DNA of 64,000 bases from Lewinellaceae bacterium (GTDB lineage: Bacteria; Bacteroidota; Bacteroidia; Chitinophagales; Saprospiraceae): assembly GCA_020636095.1 (NCBI GenBank), contig JACJYN010000006.1:522454-586453 (forward strand), read 5' to 3'. The notes under the pieces are model-generated. The model saw only the letters and a list, made by a program, of their open reading frames with translations. It was not told the origin of the DNA and ran no database searches. A program made the position numbers and the translations under genes. Positions 48,013 to 56,833 of the stretch are shown piece by piece. The first letter of the stretch is position 1; the number at the start of each line of letters is the position of its first letter.

Positions 48013-48092
48013 TGATATGGTGATATGGTGATGTGGTGATGTGGTGATGTGGTGATGTGGTGATGTGGTGATGTGGTGATGTGGTGATGTGG
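48013..48092. repeat. 8-bp microsatellite in the deoC-ALDH gap
   Basis: Ten perfect tandem units: two TGATATGG (48013-48028) and eight TGATGTGG (48029-48092). They are followed by GCCACGCTATATCACTATATCA, which can partly pair with the array. The array starts eight bases upstream of the ALDH start codon, so unit number may influence translation. Confidence 0.85.
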
Positions 48093-48153
48093 TGAGCCAC
48101 GCTATATCACTATATCACCACATCACTTTCTATATATTTGGATCTGCTCCGAC

Positions 48154-49139
48154 TCAACTCATCGGGTGGCGGTAAGCTGCCGAGTACCGTCCCGTCACAT
48201 AGTGCTCCAGCTGGCGTTCGATATCAGTGAGCAGGCTGCTGGCGCCGAAGCGGAACAGTTCGGGCGTTAGCCAGCCGTTACCCAGTTCTTCTTTTATCAG
48301 GATGAGCCACTCCAGGGCCTGTTTGGCGCTGCGGATGCCCCCGGCGGGCTTGAAACCACCTTGAAGCCCGTCCTTTCGTGGTATTCCCGGATGGCGCGCG
48401 CCATGACGAGGCTGACCGGCAGGGTGGCGTTCACGCTCTCCTTACCAGTGCTGGTCTTGATAAAGTCGGCGCCCGCCATCATACATACGTGGCTGGCTTT
48501 GGCTACATTCGTCAGGGTAGCCAGTTCCCCGGTGGCGAGGATGGCCTTGACATGGGCCGGGCCGCAAGCTTCGCGGAAGGCGGCCATTTCCTCGTAGAGC
48601 CTCTCCCACTCCCCTCTCAGCACGTGCGCCCGGCTGATCACGATGTCGATCTCCCGGGCGCCCGCCTGGACCGACTCCCTGATCTCGCCGAGTTTTTGTT
48701 TCATGGAAATTTGCCCCGCCGGAAAACCGGTGGATACGGCGGCAACGGGTATATCGGTTCCTTTCAACGCCTCTACGGCCGTTTCGATCAGGTTGTGATA
48801 AACGCAGACGGCCCCGGTGTGCAGTTGCATACCTCCTACCCCCAGGCTGTCCATCAGGTCCTGCCGCACTGGCTGCCGGGCCTTGGCACAGAGGCGGACG
48901 ACGTTGCCGGGCGTATCGTCGCCGGCCAGGGTGGTCAGGTCGATGCAGGAGATGGCGCGCAGCAGCCAGGCGGCCTGCCATTCCTTCTTGACCGTCCGCC
49001 GTTTGCCGAGGGTAGCCGCCCGCCGCTCCACCGCCGAGCGGTTGATGCGGAGTCCTTTGATGACCTCCAGGTCGAGGGGGAGGATGGGGAGGCGGGTTGG
49101 GGCTTCGGTTAGTTCTTTCTGTTTTACGTTGTTTTTCAT
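48154..49139 (-). pseudogene. deoC: Deoxyribose-phosphate aldolase with a late frameshift
   Basis: The first 260 codons are a clear class I DERA: IDLTTLAGDDTPGNV, GVGGMQLHTGAVCVYHNLIE and DIVISRAHVLRGEWERLYEE, with the Schiff-base lysine in ADFIKTSTGK. Near 48352 one G is missing, so GFKV continues as VSSPPGA instead of the family's GFKPAGGIRSAKQALEW. The correct C-terminus is perfectly readable in another frame, ending ...YSAAYRHPMS at a TGA (48154-48156). The lost segment includes the second active-site lysine (GFKPAGG). Known DERA splits deoxyribose-5-phosphate into acetaldehyde and glyceraldehyde-3-phosphate. If the deletion is real the enzyme is dead; a single-base sequencing error is the main alternative. 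It sits 148 bp upstream of the ALDH gene. Confidence 0.85.
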
Positions 49140-49213
49140 CTGTCGATGGTTGTCTTTGGCTAAGCTACTATTTTAGGTTGGGATACGCAACAACGCGAAA
49201 AGCTACCGCACCA

Positions 49214-50356
49214 TCACGTTTCAGTATTCAGCAACCAATCCCCGATCTGTTCAGGAGTAATACATTCAAATGTTCCATTCGGATAGGCCTGCTCCCAGGG
49301 GGCATAGCGAGAACGGTACTTTTTGGTATTCCACTTAAATTCATATCCGTGTAAGCGGCCGTCCTTTTCCTCTATATAATCAATTTCAGCACCGGTATGC
49401 GTTCGCCAGAAGTAAGTATTGGCATAAGAGAAGTTGTACGCGAGCCATTTTTTCGCTCTGCGATCAGAAAATTTTCCCATAAAGCGCCTGTATCATTACG
49501 GAGGTTCAGAGGGCTAAAATTATTGACCACCGCATTTCGAACCCCCAGGTCATAGAAATAGATTTTCGACATTTTGGTGATCTCTTTGCGGAGGTTCCCG
49601 CTATAACCAGGCAGCTTAAAGACAACAAAACCCTTTTCCAACAGGTCAATATAATTGCTTACAGTTTCCCGGCTGACCTGTAAATTATTGGCTAATTCCT
49701 GTATGGAAACCAATTGCCCGACCTGGTAGTACAGTAATTGCACCAACTGATCCAGCTTTTCAGGATAACGGATATTTGCCAGCGCCAGTATATCCTTATA
49801 TAAATAAGCCCGCCTCAATTCATTGAGGTACTGAATTTCCGATCCTTCCCGGCAATAGTAATGGCTTCCGGATAATTGCCAAACAATAACAGTTCTTCCA
49901 GTTGCGAATCCAACAGGTAGGTAGGGTATTTCCGAAAGCGGCGCCATTCTTCCAGAGACACGGAAACAAGGTATAAGTCCAGGTACGCCCGGTGAGGGTT
50001 CAACGATCCGGTTCGCCAGATCCAATGAAGATGAACCACTGACAATAACCCTCAATTCCTTTTTCTGGTCATGAATGATCTTTAGGTTAATGCCAATATC
50101 CGGTATTCTTTGAGCTTCATCAATGAAAAGCAAATTATGATCGCCAATTAACCTTTTTAACCGAAGGAATCCCGGCTGGAAAGGATATCTACATACTCTC
50201 CAGAGTCTGCATTAACAAAAAGCGTTTTTATTAAGTTGCCGGAGTACTTTATTGATAAGGGTTGTTTTTCCACCTGCCGGCTCCCGTAGAGAATGATGAT
50301 TTTTGGCTGCTTTGTAGTTCCTGTGTCAGGCGTTGTTCTAGTATTCGGTCTATCAT
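49214..50356 (-). pseudogene. AAA-family ATPase with DUF4143, frameshifted
   Basis: Segments of one roughly 380-residue ATPase lie in several frames. The start is MIDRILEQRLTQEL at 50356. The Walker A reads GARQVGKTTL only if a frame change near 50280 is allowed. Walker B is MLFIDEAQRIPDIG, the sensor region LRVIVSGSSSLDLANR. The C-terminal DUF4143 part (VSRETVSNYIDLLEKGFVVF, KIYFYDLGVRNAVVNNFSPL) ends in WRTHTGAEIDYIEE. Breaks occur near 50280, 50160, 49960-49830 and 49460. Proteins of this type are common in bacteria as accessory or toxin-antitoxin-like ATPases of unclear role. This copy is dead. Confidence 0.8.
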
Positions 50357-50461
50357 GCTTCATGATTTGCACAAACATCGCGATTTCCGCTGGCGCATCC
50401 TAACAAATAGCGCCATTTCCAAAGGTTTATTACTGAAATTCAGGCTAATTCCGCCAGTCGG

Positions 50462-51196
50462 TCAGGAAATGGCCCAAAACAGCAAAGCCGCCAGCACCCC
50501 TCCCACCACCGGCCCCACCACCGGTATCCAGGCATAGTCCCAATGGCTGCTGCCTTTGTCACTGACTGGCAGCAGAGCGTGCATGGCGCGGGGCGCCAGG
50601 TCGCGGGCGGGGTTGATGGCGTAGCCCGTCGTACCGCCCAGGCTCAGCCCGATGGACAGAACGACCAGGCTTACAGGAAGAGCGCCCAATGAGCCGAGGC
50701 CCACCGGCTGGCTGGGGTCGCCGGCGGCCAGGTTGGGCGCCGAGAGGAACAGGACGGCAAAAAGCAGGACGAAAGTGCCCAATACTTCAGAGAACAGGTT
50801 GGAGGCGGTGTTTCTGATCTGAGGAATGGTGCAGAAGGTGGCGAGCTTCAAAGTTGGGTCTCCCGTTTTGCGGTAATGCTGAATGTAGGCCAGCCATACG
50901 GTAGCGCCGCCCAGGGCCCCGCCCAGCAGCTGGGCCAGGATATAAGGGCCTACGGATTCCCAGGGAAACTTGCCCGCCGCCGCCAATCCGATCGTGACCG
51001 CCGGGTTGATGTGGGCGCCGCTGAAGTCCTTGGCCACGAATACCGCTACAAAAACGGCCATGGCCCACCCGAAGGTGATGACGATCCAGCCGCTCTGGCT
51101 GCCTTTGGTATGGTCGAGGACGACGTTAGCCACCACCCCGTTGCCCAGTAAGACCAACAGGAAAGTGCCAATGAGTTCTGCAGTGAATGGAGTCAT
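50462..51196 (-). CDS. Aquaglyceroporin (MIP family)
   Basis: A 244-residue channel with six hydrophobic helices and both NPA boxes, HINPAVTIG and AINPARDLAPR. Asp after the second NPAR is the usual sign of a glycerol facilitator rather than a strict water channel. GTFVLLFAVLFLSAP and VVLSIGLSLGGTTGYA mark helix 4-5 and the second half-repeat. It is an inner-membrane protein, passing glycerol or small polyols. No glycerol kinase gene is adjacent. The gene lies 18 bp downstream of the gluconate-dehydrogenase-like operon on the same strand, so it may be part of that transcript; polyol or sugar-acid uptake would fit. Confidence 0.93.
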   Translation of the reverse strand: MTPFTAELIGTFLLVLLGNGVVANVVLDHTKGSQSGWIVITFGWAMAVFVAVFVAKDFSGAHINPAVTIGLAAAGKFPWESVGPYILAQLLGGALGGATVWLAYIQHYRKTGDPTLKLATFCTIPQIRNTASNLFSEVLGTFVLLFAVLFLSAPNLAAGDPSQPVGLGSLGALPVSLVVLSIGLSLGGTTGYAINPARDLAPRAMHALLPVSDKGSSHWDYAWIPVVGPVVGGVLAALLFWAIS

Positions 51197-51214
51197 GGTT
51201 TGGGTGTTTATTTT

Positions 51215-51922
51215 TTAACTAATCAAATTCCCTTCCTCATCCCACTCCGCCACCTCCGAGCGCGCCGGGTTGGCGCACTTCGCCAGCCACTCCTCATCGT
51301 AACTCAGGCCGTGCTCCGCCAGGACCTCCTCCGGGACGCCATCCCAGATGTTGGAAACATTGCCTTTATAGGCCAGGCTTTCGATCCCCATTTTGGTGGT
51401 GTAATAACCGGAAAGGGTCAGGCTTCGCAACAAAGAAAAAAATACCACGCCCGGCTGTAGTTCGGGCGCCGCTTCGTTGGGCAAAGCGATTGCATCGAGC
51501 AGTTTTTTCTGCTGCTCCCCGGTGCAGTCGGTGAATTCCGCTCCAAACATCCGGTTGGCCCGGTGGTTGAGCCACATCATCCCGCCCCGTAGGGGCACCT
51601 GGTGTTCGGGAATGTCTTTGGCGATGAATTCGATGAACTCGGGGACGCCGGCGTCGGTGGCCGAACCGAATGAATCATCGGCCGGCAGGATCAGATCGCA
51701 CAGCACCGCCAGAGTGGCTATTTCAGCTTCAGTGAAAAAGGTTTCGCTGGCCAGTTCTTCGTCCCGTTTCTTTTCTTCCGGTGTACGCCCGTAGCCCCCG
51801 GTGTCGGATGCCTCAGCCCCCGCTTCGGGGGAGAGATTTTCTTCAGGAGTACAGCCCGTCAAAAGAGCCCCACCGGCAAGGGAGCCAAGGAGTAATGATT
51901 TTATGGTGTCTCTGCGGTCCAT
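51215..51922 (-). CDS. Gluconate 2-dehydrogenase subunit 3 family protein
   Basis: A 235-residue exported protein. MDRRDTIKSLLLGSLAGGAL plus LTGC combines an RR-type signal with a lipobox. The core (FFTEAEIATLAVLCDLILPA, ATDAGVPEFIEFIAKDIPEH, FFSLLRSLTLSGYYTTKMGI, YKGNVSNIWDGVP) matches the subunit 3 family that partners GMC-type membrane dehydrogenases. Its start overlaps the stop of the GMC oxidoreductase gene (TAATG at 51920-51924), so the two are translated together. It probably helps export and anchor the flavoprotein on the periplasmic face. The cytochrome c subunit seen in some relatives is not in the neighbourhood. Confidence 0.9.
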   Translation of the reverse strand: MDRRDTIKSLLLGSLAGGALLTGCTPEENLSPEAGAEASDTGGYGRTPEEKKRDEELASETFFTEAEIATLAVLCDLILPADDSFGSATDAGVPEFIEFIAKDIPEHQVPLRGGMMWLNHRANRMFGAEFTDCTGEQQKKLLDAIALPNEAAPELQPGVVFFSLLRSLTLSGYYTTKMGIESLAYKGNVSNIWDGVPEEVLAEHGLSYDEEWLAKCANPARSEVAEWDEEGNLIS

Positions 51923-53643
51923 TATCCCAGATTTTGTTTTTTCAATTGATCGATGATGTAGTCCGATGTCCTCCAGGCCAGGGCCAGAATGGTCCAGGTG
52001 GGGTTTTTATCCGCCTGGGACACGAACGGCCCGCCGTCTACGACGAAGACGTTTTTAGCGTCGTGCAACTGTTCGTATTCGTTGACCACCGACCGTTTGG
52101 GGTCTTTGCCCATCCGGGTGGTACCCACTTCGTGGATGATCATGCCGGGGGCCAGCAGGCCGTAGTCCTCCCCTTTACCCGGAGTAGGCCCGATGCGTTG
52201 CCCGTCCATCTGGTGGAAGATTTCGTTGAAGGTCTCCTGCATGTGTTTGGCCTGGCGGCGCTCCTGATCCGACCAGGTATAGTTAAAGCGCAACACCGGG
52301 ATGCCGAACTCGTCAACCGTATCCGGATCTATCTCGCAGTAATTTTCTTCCCGGGCGATGCTCTCCCCCCTACCCGAAAGGCTGACTACCGCTCCGTAAT
52401 ACCGGCGCACTTCATCTCTCAGGCCGGGGCCGTAGCTTCCGCCGATATCTCCAAAAAACCGGTTCAATTCCGTGATGTCGAAGCCAAAGCCATAAGCAGG
52501 CATGCCCAGCCCGCCTCCGATTTCGATGTGGTATCCCCGGGCGAAGTCGAGTTTTTTGTTGTCCAGCCACCAGGGGGAATATACGTGAAAACCGCCCACG
52601 CCGTCCTCGTTGTAGGTTTTGCGGTTCATCAGGGCGGGCACGAATGCCTTGCCCGAGGCGCCGGTGGAGTCGTGCAGGTATTTACCCACCAGGCCGCTGC
52701 TGTTGCCCAGCCCGTTGGGGTGTTGGCGGCTTTTGGAGTTCAGCAGGATACGGGCGGACCCACAGGCAGAGGCGGCCAGGACGATGACTTTCCCGTTGAG
52801 CTGATACTCCTTCCGGTCGTCCTTGCTGATGTAAGAAACCCCTACCGCCTTGCCTTCTTCATTAGCCACTACCTCTCTCACCATGGCATTGACGAACAGG
52901 TCGATCTTACCTCCTGATTTTTGGGCGGGAAATATCAGGCAGGCGCCTGCTGAAAAATCAGCATGCACCGTACACCCCCGGTTACACTGCCGGCAGTAAA
53001 AGCAAACGCCGCGGCTGTTATTGATGCGTTTGGTTAGAATGGACAAGCGGGAGGGAATAACCGTCACATGGGCCTTGCGGGCGGCTTTGATGTAATACAG
53101 CTCGTGGAGCCTCGGCTTGGGCGGCGGCAGGAAGAAGCCGTCCGGCTCGTTAGGCAGGCCCTCTTTGCTGCCGAAGATTCCCACCAGCTGATCGACCTTA
53201 TCGTAATACGGTTTTACATCCTCGTAGCCGATGGGCCAGTCGTCGCCCAGGCCATCGATGCTTTTTCGTTTAAAATCCTTGGGCCCGAACCGCAGGGAAA
53301 TGCGCCCCCAGTGATTGGTGCGCCCGCCCAGCATCCGGGAGCGGAACCATTCGAACTGAGTGCCGGGCGCCCGGGTGTAGGGTTCGCCCTCGATCTCCCA
53401 GCCGCCGTAGGCTGCGTCGAAATCGCCGAAAGCGCGGGTAGAGCCGGCGCCCCGGCGGGGCGACTCCCAGGGCCAGCGCAGTTGAGTGCGTTGCGCCGGG
53501 TCGGCGGGGTCGAAGTAGGGCCCGGCTTCCAGGACGGCTACCTCCAGGCCGGCCTCGGAAAGGATTTTGGCAGCCATGCCGCCCCCGGCGCCGGAACCGA
53601 CGATGACGGCGTCGTAAACTTTCGGGGAATTCTTTATCTGCAT
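51922..53643 (-). CDS. GMC family FAD-dependent oxidoreductase
   Basis: A 573-residue flavoprotein. The FAD-binding motif AVIVGSGAGGGMAAKILSEA is at the N-terminus, with MLGGRTNHWGRISLRF and the C-terminal GMC block HEVGTTRMGKDPKRSVVNEY, FVVDGGPF. A cysteine cluster (CFYCRQCNRGC) resembles the iron-sulfur-like insert of the gluconate/2-keto-gluconate dehydrogenase type. It has no signal of its own and probably travels with the RR-signal subunit 3. Family members oxidise sugars, sugar acids or polyols; the substrate is unknown. It is the first gene of a three-gene run (GMC, subunit 3, aquaglyceroporin). Confidence 0.93.
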   Translation of the reverse strand: MQIKNSPKVYDAVIVGSGAGGGMAAKILSEAGLEVAVLEAGPYFDPADPAQRTQLRWPWESPRRGAGSTRAFGDFDAAYGGWEIEGEPYTRAPGTQFEWFRSRMLGGRTNHWGRISLRFGPKDFKRKSIDGLGDDWPIGYEDVKPYYDKVDQLVGIFGSKEGLPNEPDGFFLPPPKPRLHELYYIKAARKAHVTVIPSRLSILTKRINNSRGVCFYCRQCNRGCTVHADFSAGACLIFPAQKSGGKIDLFVNAMVREVVANEEGKAVGVSYISKDDRKEYQLNGKVIVLAASACGSARILLNSKSRQHPNGLGNSSGLVGKYLHDSTGASGKAFVPALMNRKTYNEDGVGGFHVYSPWWLDNKKLDFARGYHIEIGGGLGMPAYGFGFDITELNRFFGDIGGSYGPGLRDEVRRYYGAVVSLSGRGESIAREENYCEIDPDTVDEFGIPVLRFNYTWSDQERRQAKHMQETFNEIFHQMDGQRIGPTPGKGEDYGLLAPGMIIHEVGTTRMGKDPKRSVVNEYEQLHDAKNVFVVDGGPFVSQADKNPTWTILALAWRTSDYIIDQLKKQNLG

Positions 53644-54203
53644 AGGGTTGGTTTTTCGCTTGAATCAGGTGTAAGGTAAAAAAAACTGAGAAAAAGGATA
53701 AGGAATGTGTTTGGGTTCCGCTGATAGTACAGCTCGTCGGCTGAGTCGTATGGATTAGCTGTCCCTTTGATCATCGCGTGGCGTTTGATCGGTATTTGAG
53801 CAGCCCAAATAAGCGTAACCAGGTTTCCATATTCGTCGTAGTCGAACAGGGCCCAGTCTCTTCTTTGATGGCGCTTAAAATAACGATCTTTGACCCATTG
53901 TTTGTTTTTGTTGCGATGGCGCCGGGTGGCCCATCTCCAAACCATTTGCCAAATGCGGTGGTCCACATATTGGAAAGTGTCTTTGGAGTAATCCATTCTG
54001 TGGTACATCGCCCACCCTCTGATCATAGGGTTCAATTTGCGTAACAGGAAAATCGTTTTGGCCGGCCGGAACTTCTTGATTGTAGCCTGAATTTTGGCCA
54101 GGAATGTTTTCACATTCTTCTTGCTGGGTTTAATCACAAAGTTCTCGTGACAGAGCACCAGATGGAAGTGGGCTCTCTTTCGAGTGGCGCATCCCGATAG
54201 CAA
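53634..54203 (-). pseudogene. C-terminal remnant of a group II intron reverse transcriptase
   Basis: Residues matching the maturase end of a group II intron protein: NFVIKPSKKNVKTFLAKIQA, LLRKLNPMIRGWAMYHRMDY, WQMVWRWATRRHRNKNKQW and IPIKRHAMIKGTANPYDSAD. The reverse transcriptase palm and fingers (including YADD) are absent. The first residues (LSGCATRKRAHFHLVL) do not fit the family, so an internal deletion joined DNA near 54140-54190. After ADELYYQRN the frame runs on into the GMC gene's start, so the normal end is also lost. It is nonfunctional. It belongs to the intron remnant extending to 54768. Confidence 0.8.
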
Positions 54204-54768
54204 CCGGGAGAACGCCTATCCCAGCCATTACAGCCAAGCATTCGCTTTCTCCATCCTCATTTACCCACATCATCTTCATTCCGCCTTGCGGCTTCTTTAC
54301 CATTCACACCGTGAGTGGAATAATATGGGCTTACCGAGTTCCGCTTGAAATACAACAGATGTTTTAGCGCCTGCCTCTCCTCCGGGGGAATCATTGGTTG
54401 CGTACCTTCAATGCAAAGAAAGTATCCTACCCCTTACCTTTTTGGTCCAAGTGTATCAATGCCTTTTCACTTGTTGCGACTTACGAAGGTTACAACAGTT
54501 CAAATGTTTTACGCATATCATCTCTTCCTCGCTCCTTCACCGCTTGGCATTTACGGTTTTGAACCTCCTCTCGCGAGTTGGTTTTTGAAAGGGAACTTTG
54601 TCTCGAGAGCTTTATACCCCATCGTTGCCAATGGCGCATATCTCGATAGGAAACTGATAGCAATATATCAGGTTAAATCTTCTGATTATAGCATGATAGC
54701 CATTTAGTAATCAGAGGTTTAACAGTATTTGAAGCGGCTTCACTGCCGCAAGACTTTGCTCGTCGCAC
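53735..54768 (-). mobile_element. Truncated group II intron (possibly class C)
   Basis: On the reverse strand a GTGCGACGAGC start at 54768 matches the group II 5' consensus GUGCG. It is followed by about 570 nt with domain-I-like phrases (AAAAAGGTAAGGGG, GCGGAACTCGGTAAGCCC). It then joins the reverse transcriptase C-terminal fragment. No domain V/VI could be found before the GMC gene. Directly before the 5' end lies a perfect 26-bp palindrome of terminator type (54769-54794), the kind of site class C introns use. Boundaries at the low-coordinate side are approximate. Confidence 0.5.
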
Positions 54769-54794
54769 TGCAAAAAAAGGGCCCTTTTTTTGCA
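54769..54794. terminator. Perfect palindrome TGCAAAAAAAGGG / CCCTTTTTTTGCA
   Basis: Two 13-bp arms meet without a spacer and could act as a bidirectional terminator-like hairpin. It directly abuts the 5' end of the group II intron remnant and lies 30 bp from the third MITE copy. Confidence 0.6.
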
Positions 54795-54824
54795 CCATCC
54801 ACGACCCCATAAAATAAATTTTTC

Positions 54825-54975
54825 GTAACTATTCAGCATCATGGTGATTTAACCCCTGGCGCGAAATTTTGTAGGCTTTTTTTGCCGGAACCCCTTCTCA
54901 TTCCCCTTGAAAGGGGAAGGTTTGCTTACAAAATTTCGCACCAGAGGCATCCATAGCCTTATGCTAAATAGTAAC
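54825..54975. mobile_element. 151-bp MITE copy 3 with 8-bp target duplication
   Basis: It begins GTAACTATTCAGCAT and ends ATGCTAAATAGTAAC, with the same ACCCCTTCTCATTCCCCTT core as copies 1 and 2 but more divergence in the arms (GCGCGAAATTTTGTAGG). The flanks are AATTTTTC at 54817-54824 and 54976-54983. It lies in an intergenic region 105 bp before the next gene. Confidence 0.88.
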
Positions 54976-55080
54976 AATTTTTCCCAGTACCTATACTCGA
55001 AAGACAAAAAATGACGCCCATTTTTAGCCCTAATTTCCTACTTTTATCCAAACAACTCCTGATAGCCAAATACCACTGAT

Positions 55081-56062
55081 ATGAAACCAACTGCTGCTGC
55101 TCAAACCATCCTCACCATTAGCGTTTGCCTATTCTCCTTTACGGTTGCCGTCGCTCAGCCCGGAGGCCTGATCCAGGACACGGACTTTTTCAACCAACAA
55201 AAAGAAACTTACCAGCGCTGGCTGGGCTATTCGGGGATGGGCAAAGTCTTGCACGTAGAAGAACTGAAGGTAGAGGAAGAAGGCCTCTCCCTTTACCTGG
55301 GGTTCCCCTATTCCGACATTGATTCTATCGTCCGTACCTGGGAGAGCCTGAAGCGGGAGTTCGAGGTGGACAACCCGATTACCCTGGAGCAGCAGCTCTT
55401 CTACAAAATGGTGAACCTGATGGAAGTCCGCCAATCGCTCGCAGATGTGCAGATATATGACACTTACGACCTGAGGCGGGAGCCGCTGTTTTTCCGGGGC
55501 ATTTATTTCGAGGAGGGTAAAGTGAAGGTGGAGGAATCCAACCCCAAGTCAAAAATTAGAGAGATCAAGTTTTCGCCCAATAAACTGGGAGAAAAGATGA
55601 AAGCCCAGTCTGTAGAAGAATTCAATAAAAGATATAGCAAGGAAGCTGTATACGGCTTGATCTATCCGTATGCTAAGCAATATTTCGAGCAAAAAAAGCG
55701 GTGTGGGCCGTTACCCCGAGGTCCGGCTGCTGGAGAACGATGAAGTGTTGCGCTTTGATACCATCGACCTCTGCCGGGAGGTCCTCACCGATGCCGCCAA
55801 CCCGCTTTTGGCGGGATACCTAAATATTTTTGGGCTGAACTACAACTGGGTGAAACGCGAAAAACTGGATGTCACCATCGCTTACAAGAAGCTGGATACG
55901 GGCTTCAGCCTGTACATTACCATCGACGGCAAGTACGGCTCGGGGCTATACAGCCAGGTGGTACGCGGCGGCTACTACAGCATGGAAATCGACTTCGACG
56001 AATACCTGGAGGTGTATGGCGACTTGTTCAAAGAACGGCTGCGCAATGAGATTTTGAAATAA
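55081..56062 (+). pseudogene. Secreted protein of unknown function, frameshifted
   Basis: A signal peptide (TILTISVCLFSFTVAVAQP) begins a protein readable to YAKQYFEQKK near 55695. The frame then changes at an AAAAAAA run (55691-55697). It continues as RYPEVRLLENDEVLRFDTID, GLNYNWVKREKLDVTIAYKK and YGSGLYSQVVRGGYYSMEID to a stop at 56062. Repaired length is about 326 residues. I recognise no family. It is the first gene of the EAD11/caspase locus, 11 bp before the EAD11 gene, so it probably belongs to that operon. The 7-A run makes a sequencing error possible here. Confidence 0.65.
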
Positions 56063-56072
56063 AAAAGGATTG

Positions 56073-56833
56073 ATGAGCACCACAACGGAGATAACATCCA
56101 AAGACATCAAGGCGCTGGTGGCTGACAACCGGCTGGAGGATGCTATTACTCAATTTATGGTTACACGGAGCAGCACGGTACATTTGGTACCTTAGCCTGC
56201 ACAACCAGCTGGTTATCCAATCCGGCAAACTACAACAGTACCTCCGGGAGAAGAACCTCGGCACTACCGACTACGCCGACCTGGGCCGCACCCGCGTCAA
56301 CATCAGCCTGGCATTGCTCGACTTGATTAACCAAATGCCGGAGGGTGAAAAAAGCGCCGTACCTGGGAAATTGCCCGGCATCAGCGAGCAGTCATTGAAA
56401 CGCCAGGTGCTGTTCCTGCTGGCAGTGGGCAAAGTGTTCCTGTTCCTCTACATCTTTACCCTCTGGCAATCCGGCGGGTTGACTTTTGAGGGCTTTCTGG
56501 GCACGATGGGCATCGTGTTTCCGTTTTTGCCACTTACCTGTCCATACTATATCAGGATATGCTGCTGCACCGCCATGATTACAAGGCAACCGATAAGTTG
56601 AGAGTCAGCCGCTCCGTACAGCTGTCTGCTTTTTTTTTTTCGCCCTGTATTACCTCGCCATTTTCATCGTACTCTACCTCAATACGGTCGGCGACATCCC
56701 CGACCCGGGCAAGCAGGGAGATAGCGGCGTGCCCAGCTACAAAAACCTCTTCGCCATGTTGGCGTTGGTGGAGAGTTTTATTGGGGTGTACATTGGCAAG
56801 CTTATTTTTTCATTATTCAAAAAGGAGGCATGA
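56073..56833 (+). pseudogene. EAD11-transmembrane protein, frameshifted
   Basis: From ATG 56073 the protein starts EITSKDIKALVADNRLEDAI. After a frame change near 56155 it continues SLHNQLVIQSGKLQQYLREK, then GTTDYADLGRTRVNISLALL and DLINQMPEGEK. This is the pattern of Effector-Associated Domain 11, a short helical adaptor that links conflict-system proteins by like-with-like contacts. Two or more hydrophobic helices follow (VLFLLAVGKVFLFLYIFTLW, then FALYYLAIFIVLYLNTVG in a third frame after a T-run near 56629-56640). The gene ends FSLFKKEA at a TGA (56831-56833) that overlaps the ATG of the caspase gene (56830). It presumably tethers the caspase-type effector to the membrane. Breaks lie at about 56155, 56535 and 56635. 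Confidence 0.75.

Noticed and set aside
48013..48092. A CRISPR array.
   Set aside because: The repeats are 8-bp contiguous units without spacers, and there are no cas genes.
53634..54203. The reverse transcriptase fragment as the DGR reverse transcriptase for the FGE variable regions.
   Set aside because: It contains a group II maturase-type C-terminus, lacks the RT palm, and no template repeat lies nearby.
54345..54707. A 120-codon forward frame upstream of the third MITE.
   Set aside because: It is antisense to the group II intron 5' RNA, has no domain, signal or ribosome-binding site, and its composition fits structured RNA.
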